Position numbers and translations under genes: made by a program. From an uncultured Alphaproteobacteria bacterium (GTDB lineage Bacteria > Pseudomonadota > Alphaproteobacteria > RF32 > CAG-239), in contig CALYAW010000006.1 of the NCBI GenBank assembly GCA_944393685.1, forward strand, positions 21,205-85,204: a stretch of DNA of 64,000 nt, read 5' to 3'. Of the stretch, positions 58,397-64,000 are shown in pieces. Positions within the stretch are counted from its first letter, which is position 1. Every line of letters begins with the position of its first letter. The notes under the pieces were generated by a model. The model saw only the letters and a program-made list of their open reading frames with translations, was not told where the DNA came from and made no database searches.

Positions 58397-59335
58397 TTAT
58401 AAATATCTCAAACTTTCGCGAATATCAGTATCCGTACGAAATTCCAATCTGGAACAACCGTTTTGGCGGCAAAAATCACGCCAATCTTGACGCTTTTGAG
58501 AAAAATACACTTCATACTGGCGTCGATATTCTCTTGAGGCACTATCAAAAATAAGCTTCTTTGTGCCATATTGCGCCAGATACTCTCCAGCCTTCGGGGC
58601 TTTTTCTTCCAAAGTATCATAAACATCTATCAAATATAGATTATGTCGACGAGCCAATGCCGCAAGCTCAGTCTTCAAATTAACAAAATCATGACGAAAA
58701 TCTGAAATGATAAATACGGAGGCTCTGTTTTTAACATTTTGCTCCAATAATTTCACAGATTTCAATAATTCTTTTTCATCTGCCTGAGGATTTTGTATCA
58801 CAGAAGCAGAAAGTTCGGCTATTTTTTTCAAAACAGCCAATAATTGAGCACGACTATTTTGAGGTTTAAACCACCATGTTTTAATGCCATCAAAAATAAC
58901 AATACCGAAACGATCTTTTTTTTCCAAAGATAACCACCCGATTAGAGCCGCCAATTTAGACGCGGTAACACTTTTTAGCTCTTTTTTTGTACCAAACACC
59001 ATGGAAGCAGACAAATCAAGCCAAACATAGACCTGACGGTCTCTCTCCTCAGCATAAACCTTGGTATAAGGCTGCTGTTTACGGGCAGTTACTCTCCAAT
59101 CAATATCACGAATATCATCTCCATAGGCATAAGCACGAATTTCCTCAAACTCCATACCCCTGCCCTTAAAAATGGATTTAATATCACCTGTCTGGTTCGA
59201 AAACACTTTTTTATAATTGAGCTTCTGCACATATTTTGTAAGTTTGCGCATTTTCATCAACTCATCCAAAGAAGCAAACAAACCATTTCCTTCTTCTTGA
59301 TGTTTTTTATGTCTGAACCAAGTTTTAAGGTTCAC
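58397..59335 (-). CDS. DUF58 protein (vWA-related, MoxR-associated)
   Basis: 312 residues. The DUF58 signature reads GDDIRDIDWRVTARKQQPY, preceded by FKGRGMEFEEIRAYAYG, followed by a vWA-like domain with the MIDAS-type VWLDLSASMVFGT. The usual N-terminal membrane helices of longer DUF58 proteins are missing. It lies 10 bases after the MoxR ATPase, the standard pair in stress- or maturation-linked MoxR systems; the vWA/TPR Bat partners are not adjacent. Confidence 0.9.
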   Translation of the reverse strand: MNLKTWFRHKKHQEEGNGLFASLDELMKMRKLTKYVQKLNYKKVFSNQTGDIKSIFKGRGMEFEEIRAYAYGDDIRDIDWRVTARKQQPYTKVYAEERDRQVYVWLDLSASMVFGTKKELKSVTASKLAALIGWLSLEKKDRFGIVIFDGIKTWWFKPQNSRAQLLAVLKKIAELSASVIQNPQADEKELLKSVKLLEQNVKNRASVFIISDFRHDFVNLKTELAALARRHNLYLIDVYDTLEEKAPKAGEYLAQYGTKKLIFDSASREYRRQYEVYFSQKRQDWRDFCRQNGCSRLEFRTDTDIRESLRYL

Positions 59336-59345
59336 GCGTTTTCTC

Positions 59346-60308
59346 CTACGGCAACGGAACTAGTTTCAAAATTTGTGCCACAACATCATCAGTTGTTACC
59401 CCTTCAGCCTGAGCCTCAAAAGACAGAATGATACGATGACGTAAAATATCAAAAACCACGGCGCGTATATCTTCCGGCGTTACATAATCACGCTCTTGCA
59501 TCCAAGCATGAATTTTTGCACAACGATCAAGCGCCAGAGTAGCTCTAGGACTAGCACCATACATAATATAACCCGCCATTTTCGGATCATATTTCTGCAA
59601 ATGTCGTGTAGCCATAATAAGCTGAACCAAATATTCTTCCACCGCGTCACTCATATGAACTCTTAAAGCCTCGCTGCGAGCATTCATAACATCATCAATA
59701 TCCAGAACAATTGGAATATTGACAGTATTTTCAGCAATTTCACGCCGCACCAAGCGCAGAATTTTTTTCTCACTTTCGGCATTGGGTTGATCAATTTTTA
59801 TATACATCAAGAAACGATCCAACTGTGCCTCGGGCAAGTTATAAGTTCCTTCATGTTCGATTGGATTTTGTGTAGCCATAACCATAAATAACTTAGGTAA
59901 TTCATAGGTTTTTCCGCCAACGCTAACCTGCCGTTCAGCCATAGCTTCCAGCAAAGCGGATTGAACTTTGGCCGGCGCACGATTAATTTCATCAGCCAAA
60001 ACCAAATTTGCAAACACGGGACCTCTGCGAAATTCAAAATCCGACTTTTCAGGAACATAAATTTCGCTTCCGGTAATATCGGAAGGCAATAAATCCGGTG
60101 TAAACTGGATACGATTATATTGCGCATTGATTACCGAAGCCAAAGTTTTAATTGCCTTAGTTTTAGCTAATCCTGGAGCACCTTCGACCAAAGCGTTTCC
60201 ATCAGCCAAAAGAGTAATGATTAACTTATTAACCAAATCCCCTTGTCCGACAATCTGCGCATCCATAAACTTTTTCAAAGCGATAATCTTAGTTCTGACT
60301 TCAGACAT
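59346..60308 (-). CDS. MoxR-family AAA+ ATPase
   Basis: 321-residue AAA+ chaperone from ATG 60308 (AAAGGA upstream). Walker A is EGAPGLAKTKAIKTLA, Walker B LVLADEINRAPAKVQSALLEAM, and sensor 1 MVMATQNPIEHEGTY; the C-terminal lid has GASPRATLALDRCAK. It is paired with a DUF58 gene. It would assemble or activate protein complexes at the membrane; the target is unknown. Confidence 0.94.
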   Translation of the reverse strand: MSEVRTKIIALKKFMDAQIVGQGDLVNKLIITLLADGNALVEGAPGLAKTKAIKTLASVINAQYNRIQFTPDLLPSDITGSEIYVPEKSDFEFRRGPVFANLVLADEINRAPAKVQSALLEAMAERQVSVGGKTYELPKLFMVMATQNPIEHEGTYNLPEAQLDRFLMYIKIDQPNAESEKKILRLVRREIAENTVNIPIVLDIDDVMNARSEALRVHMSDAVEEYLVQLIMATRHLQKYDPKMAGYIMYGASPRATLALDRCAKIHAWMQERDYVTPEDIRAVVFDILRHRIILSFEAQAEGVTTDDVVAQILKLVPLP

Positions 60309-60410
60309 CTTGCCACATCCTTTTTCTGTTGTTATCAAACATATTCTGCTTTGACAAATAGCATATATCATATATATTTCCTAAAGATTAAAAAAACAAG
60401 AAGATTAGCA

Positions 60411-62678
60411 ATGGATGATATTTTTGATCTTGATGACACCACGACAGCCCAAACTTTTGATAACGCCACAGCATTGAGGCCTCAATTTCCGTGGCTAGAC
60501 AGTCTTAATCCAGAACAAAAGCAGGCAGTTCAAACAACCGAGGGTCCCATTCTTGTCCTTTCCGGAGCCGGAACTGGCAAAACAAAAGTTTTAACCACAC
60601 GTCTTGCCTATATTCTGGCCAATCATTTAGCCAATCCCTGGGAATGTTTGGTTGTCACCTTTACCAATCGAGCCGCCCGTGAGATGAAAGAACGTGTTCA
60701 AAATCTCATAGGAGATATTGCTAATTCTGTATGGCTTGGAACGTTTCACAGTATCTGTGTCAAGATTTTGCGAAGCCACGCCGAACTTGTTGGTCTCAAG
60801 TCAAACTTTACGATTTTGAACGAAGATGACCAAAAGCGCATTATCAAACAAATACTTGAATCCCAAGGAATAGATGATAAAAAATATCCTCCGCAAGCTA
60901 TTCTTGATAAGATTTCTCGCTGGAAAGACAAAGGGCTCACCATTGACAAGATCAGCAATGAGTTTAAGGAAAGCACCCTCACCTTAGTTTACAAACACTA
61001 CCAACAACGCTTGCTTGAACTCAATTGTGTAGACTTTGGAGACATTATTCTATTCACTCTGATTATTCTCAACTCTCATCAAGATATCTTAAAAAAATAC
61101 CAAAACCGTTTCAAATACATCATGGTTGATGAATATCAAGATACTAATGTCAGTCAATATCTTCTAATTCGATTGCTCTGCCAGCAATATCGCAATTTAT
61201 GCTGCGTCGGAGATGATGACCAATCAATTTATTCTTGGCGAGGAGCAGAAATTGAAAATATTTTACGTTTTAACAAAGATTTTAAGGATGCTCTGATTAT
61301 CCGTCTTGAACGCAACTATCGTTCCACAGCGCATATTTTGGGAGCGGCCGCCAATCTTATAGCCCACAACGAAGGCCGCCTCGGCAAAACCTTAAAAGTT
61401 GCCGAAAATTCTCCCGCACAAAAAGCCGACAACAGTAAGATTAAAATTGTCAGCACATATAATGGTGAAGAAGAAGCTCGTTATGTAGTCGAAGAAATCG
61501 AAAATCTTTCCCGTAGCGGATACCATTATTCCGATATGGCGATTCTTGTGCGTACCGCTGCACAAACTCGTGAATTTGAAGATCGCTTCATTACAGAAGC
61601 CATTCCCTACCAAGTCATCGGAGGACTAAAATTTTATGAGCGCGCAGAAATCCGCGATGCTTTGGCTTATTTTCGAGTTATTTTACAACCCGATGATGAT
61701 TTGGCACTAGAACGCATTATCAACAAACCAGCACGCGGCATTGGCGCCAAGTCAATCGAAAAATTCCAAAATGAAGCACGTTACACCCATACCTCCATGT
61801 ACCGCGCGATTGAAAAGATGCTAGCCGACGGCGTTATCACGGGAAAAGCAAAAGGAGCATTAAATGAGCTTTTTAGCCATTTTGCACAGTGGCGCAAAAT
61901 GGCACATGCCGTCACTCCTGACGAACTAGCCTCTACAGTGCTTGAAGACTCGGGCTATATAGACATGCTCAAAATGGACAAATCGGCTGAAGCTCCCGGT
62001 CGGCTTGAAAACCTCAAAGAACTCCTCAACGTCATGAGCGACACGGACAAATATCCGGCACTAGCGGACTTCATGGAACACGTTAGTCTGGTGATGGACA
62101 ACGATGATATGATTAATGACAACAAAGTCCGAGTAATCACGCTACATTCAGCCAAAGGTTTGGAGTTTGATGTTGTCTTTCTGCCCGGCTGGGAAGAAGG
62201 CCTGTTTCCGCACCAACGCTCATTGGATGAAGGCGGCGCCGAAGCACTTGAAGAAGAACGTCGCTTAGCCTATGTTGCAATCACGCGCGCCAAACAAAAA
62301 CTTTTCATTACCATGGCACACAGCCGCAAAGTTTATGGCCAATGGCAAAATAACTTACCTTCTCGTTTTATCAATGAACTGCCGCCCGCGCATATTGAAA
62401 TTTGCAATAAATGCACTAATTTTTATGGCAATGACTATCATCATTCTTTTCGCAACATCACCGAGGAACATACCTATGGCGACAACAATTTTTATCGGCG
62501 TTCCGCTGGGAATACTACTCATCGCCCTGTTCATGCAAGTCTAATGGGACAAAAAGTTTATCACGAAAGTTTCGGCTATGGCAGGGTTGTCGCGCAGGAC
62601 GGCAACACCGTCACCGTCTGCTTTGAACACGCCGGCATAAAAAAACTAATGGAAAATTTTGTAAAAAAGGCTGAATAA
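60411..62678 (+). CDS. uvrD: UvrD/PcrA-type DNA helicase
   Basis: 3'-5' SF1A helicase for excision and mismatch repair, 755 residues from ATG 60411; the frame extends upstream to 60243 without support. Motifs: LSGAGTGKTKVLTTRLAYIL (Walker A), VDEYQDTNVSQY (II), CCVGDDDQSIYSWRGA (III), LERNYRST (IV), VITLHSAKGLEFDVVFLPG (V) and VAITRAKQ (VI). The C-terminal Tudor-like tail (GQKVYHESFGYGRVV) binds RNA polymerase in PcrA and UvrD. Confidence 0.96.
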   Translation: MDDIFDLDDTTTAQTFDNATALRPQFPWLDSLNPEQKQAVQTTEGPILVLSGAGTGKTKVLTTRLAYILANHLANPWECLVVTFTNRAAREMKERVQNLIGDIANSVWLGTFHSICVKILRSHAELVGLKSNFTILNEDDQKRIIKQILESQGIDDKKYPPQAILDKISRWKDKGLTIDKISNEFKESTLTLVYKHYQQRLLELNCVDFGDIILFTLIILNSHQDILKKYQNRFKYIMVDEYQDTNVSQYLLIRLLCQQYRNLCCVGDDDQSIYSWRGAEIENILRFNKDFKDALIIRLERNYRSTAHILGAAANLIAHNEGRLGKTLKVAENSPAQKADNSKIKIVSTYNGEEEARYVVEEIENLSRSGYHYSDMAILVRTAAQTREFEDRFITEAIPYQVIGGLKFYERAEIRDALAYFRVILQPDDDLALERIINKPARGIGAKSIEKFQNEARYTHTSMYRAIEKMLADGVITGKAKGALNELFSHFAQWRKMAHAVTPDELASTVLEDSGYIDMLKMDKSAEAPGRLENLKELLNVMSDTDKYPALADFMEHVSLVMDNDDMINDNKVRVITLHSAKGLEFDVVFLPGWEEGLFPHQRSLDEGGAEALEEERRLAYVAITRAKQKLFITMAHSRKVYGQWQNNLPSRFINELPPAHIEICNKCTNFYGNDYHHSFRNITEEHTYGDNNFYRRSAGNTTHRPVHASLMGQKVYHESFGYGRVVAQDGNTVTVCFEHAGIKKLMENFVKKAE

Positions 62679-62697
62679 GTATAATAGCAAACAACAC

Positions 62698-62727
62698 TTG
62701 ACAAACTTAATATATGCCATATACAAT
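62698..62727 (+). promoter_or_regulatory. Promoter of the CPHC lipoprotein gene
   Basis: TTGACA (62698-62703), 18-base spacer, TACAAT (62722-62727), 33 bases before the ATG at 62760. A near-consensus match. Confidence 0.6.
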
Positions 62728-62759
62728 ATATTACAGTTTTAATATTTAGAGGTGATATA

Positions 62760-63122
62760 ATGAAAAAACTGTTTTATTTTTGTATAGCAATCATTTTAAT
62801 GTCAACTGGCTGTGATAACGCCTCCAACAAAAAAGATTTTGCAATCTCAACAGACAAAATCTATTTTTTCTATTCCAACTCCTGCCCTCATTGCCATGAT
62901 GCGCTTGAATACATCAATAAAAAATATCCCAACTTAAAACTCAGCATGGTAAATGTCGGCACAGCCGAAGGTTATAATTTACTGATTAAATGCGCGCAAG
63001 ATTTCAATCTTGGCAACCAAATTGGGACACCGTTCTTCCGCATGGGAGACAAACAACTCATGGGATGGTCGCCACAACTGGCCAAACGATTTGACCAATA
63101 TGTCATACCCTTTCTTAAGTAG
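62760..63122 (+). CDS. Thioredoxin/glutaredoxin-like lipoprotein (CPHC)
   Basis: 120-residue secreted protein. A lipoprotein signal ends MSTGC with Cys18, then a thioredoxin-fold domain IYFFYSNSCPHCHDALEYI with the CPHC dithiol at residues 42-45, the DsbA-type active site. The cis-Pro region reads IGTPFF. It may act as an envelope thiol oxidoreductase or reductase. AGAGGTG lies before the ATG. Its neighbour is a two-domain ArsR regulator with one Cys per repeat. Confidence 0.8.
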   Translation: MKKLFYFCIAIILMSTGCDNASNKKDFAISTDKIYFFYSNSCPHCHDALEYINKKYPNLKLSMVNVGTAEGYNLLIKCAQDFNLGNQIGTPFFRMGDKQLMGWSPQLAKRFDQYVIPFLK

Positions 63123-63125
63123 AGA

Positions 63126-63157
63126 AAATAAGCTCCGTTAAAGGGAGCTTATTTTTT
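63126..63157 (+). terminator. Terminator of the CPHC lipoprotein gene
   Basis: Arms AAATAAGCTCC and GGAGCTTATTT around GTTAAAG, with further T residues. Confidence 0.85.
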
Positions 63158-63159
63158 AT

Positions 63160-63187
63160 TTGAAATAGATGACGTTTCTGCTATATA
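63160..63187 (+). promoter_or_regulatory. Promoter of the tandem ArsR gene
   Basis: TTGAAA (63160-63165), 16-base spacer, TATATA (63182-63187), 38 bases before the ATG. Confidence 0.5.
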
Positions 63188-63224
63188 TAAATAAAATAAA
63201 CTTTTATAGAAATGGATTCTTTAC

Positions 63225-63869
63225 ATGAACAAACAATTACCGCCGGAAATCATGAAAAAAGCAGTCCTAGGTATAAGCTATATTGCCCACCCACTGCGTC
63301 TAAGGATTCTCGAATATCTTGATGTTAACGGGGCTTCTTCCGTATCAAGCATCACAAAAGCCTTAGAAGAAGAACAAGTTATCATTTCTCAAAGTCTCAA
63401 AAAATTACGAGAAGCCAATTTAGTCAAAACCGAACGTCGTGGATTATTCATTTATTACAAGATTCATGAGGAATATCCTGCCAGTATTTTTGTTTGTATC
63501 CGAAAACTATTTGGTTATATGACCAATAATTTTTACTTTCTGAGTGATAATTATAAAGCATTACTTCCCAAAGACTATACAACCATGGTAGCCAACCGCA
63601 TCAAGCTTTTTGCCAATTATGACAAGATGCGCATTTTAGAATATCTGGTTTTACATGAAGAAAGCAATGTTTCAGATATAATCTCTGCAATAGAAAGTTC
63701 GCAACTAAAGGTATCACAATATCTTAAAAGATTGCGTGATGACGGTTTTGTTACCGCTCGTCGAGATGGACGTTTTATATATTATAAAATCACTTCAGGT
63801 GTCCACAAAACAGCGATTGAATGCATCCGCAAAAGATACAACAATTTAAAAAATAAAGCAGACTTTTAA
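63225..63869 (+). CDS. Two-domain ArsR-like winged-helix regulator
   Basis: 214-residue protein made of two copies of an ArsR-type winged helix. Residues about 23-96 and 132-205 align without gaps at an offset of 109: RILEYL (27 and 136), ISQSLKKLRE and VSQYLKRLRD, FIYYKI, and CIRK (Cys91 and Cys200). A linker of about 35 residues separates them. ArsR proteins usually dimerise from one such domain, so this is a covalent pseudo-dimer. Neither repeat has the classical metal-binding Cys pair of ArsR/SmtB sensors. It may control the preceding thiol lipoprotein gene. Confidence 0.85.
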   Translation: MNKQLPPEIMKKAVLGISYIAHPLRLRILEYLDVNGASSVSSITKALEEEQVIISQSLKKLREANLVKTERRGLFIYYKIHEEYPASIFVCIRKLFGYMTNNFYFLSDNYKALLPKDYTTMVANRIKLFANYDKMRILEYLVLHEESNVSDIISAIESSQLKVSQYLKRLRDDGFVTARRDGRFIYYKITSGVHKTAIECIRKRYNNLKNKADF

Positions 63870-63926
63870 CACTAGCCCTCCCCCGTGAGGACAGGCTTTG
63901 CGCCGTCCGAACGGAAAGCATACAAA

Positions 63927-63954
63927 AAAAGACCGCTCTAAAGAACGGTCTTTT
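63927..63954 (+). terminator. Terminator of the ArsR-like gene
   Basis: Arms AAAAGACCG (63927-63935) and CGGTCTTTT (63946-63954). A GC-richer patch at 63873-63925 lies between it and the stop codon; the last 45 bases of the window show no gene. Confidence 0.75.
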
Positions 63955-64000
63955 ATTGGTAGCGAGGGATTGCTAAGTAATAAATGTCGATGCTCCGACA

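Noticed and set aside
60243..60410. N-terminal extension of the UvrD/PcrA protein
   Set aside because: It overlaps the divergent MoxR start region, lacks a ribosome-binding site and reads as unrelated sequence before the true ATG at 60411.

Overview
The window is a gene-dense, low-GC bacterial chromosome segment that reads as an alphaproteobacterium, probably a host- or gut-associated lineage with a reduced genome. The evidence is the gene order BamE / YceD(DUF177)-rpmF-plsX-fabH-ihfA-MerR-tRNA-Pro, a cysteine-free L33, a UvrA whose first zinc motif reads CPVS, an AtpD with a long basic N-terminal extension, the order priA / atpHAGDC, and a dgt-SPOR-nagZ cluster. No rRNA, prophage or CRISPR array is present, so the lineage is inferred only from protein content and order.

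Layout. 1-8.6 kb: gyrA (3' end outside the window), ssb, a periplasmic binding protein, uvrA, and an unknown protein. 8.7-13.2 kb: a fatty-acid module of a FadL-like porin, a TetR regulator and an Aas-like acyltransferase/acyl-ACP synthetase. 13.2-17.7 kb: envelope and lipid housekeeping (BamE, YceD, L32, PlsX, FabH, IHF-alpha, MerR, tRNA-Pro). 17.8-25.2 kb: an orphan BioG-like esterase, a ygiW-qseB-qseC-like unit, an FeS/FAD oxidoreductase, a hypoxanthine-DNA glycosylase preceded by a small IS200/IS605-like structured relic, rpsU, pfk and a YdcH-like protein. 25.2-29.6 kb: an RND pump (AcrAB-like). 29.7-31.8 kb: a pyruvoyl arginine decarboxylase and a basic amino-acid antiporter, closely recalling the chlamydial AaxB/AaxC arginine-agmatine exchange pair. 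31.9-39.3 kb: a DUF218-like protein, a small membrane protein, a MacAB-type ABC efflux operon and two poorly known proteins, one with RelA/SpoT-like motifs. 39.4-44.6 kb: the F1 ATP synthase operon. 44.7-53.4 kb: DNA and RNA housekeeping (priA, xerC, rpmG, S41 protease, RNase R, ExoIII, dGTPase). 53.5-58.3 kb: SPOR protein, M50 protease, NagZ, three small proteins and a TPR protein. 58.4-63.9 kb: DUF58, MoxR, UvrD/PcrA, a CPHC lipoprotein and a tandem ArsR regulator.

Several genes work together. FadL, TetR and Aas look like uptake and direct activation of exogenous fatty acids, next to the PlsX/FabH synthesis route. The arginine decarboxylase and antiporter would consume protons and export agmatine. 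AcrAB, MacAB, YgiW-QseBC and a GyrA with resistance-type QRDR residues fit a cell exposed to bile, acid and antimicrobials.

The most interesting observations are the GyrA QRDR residues, the Aax-like acid-resistance pair, the miniature IS605/omega-RNA-like element upstream of a DNA glycosylase, the RelA/SpoT-like protein, and the single-chain duplicated ArsR regulator.
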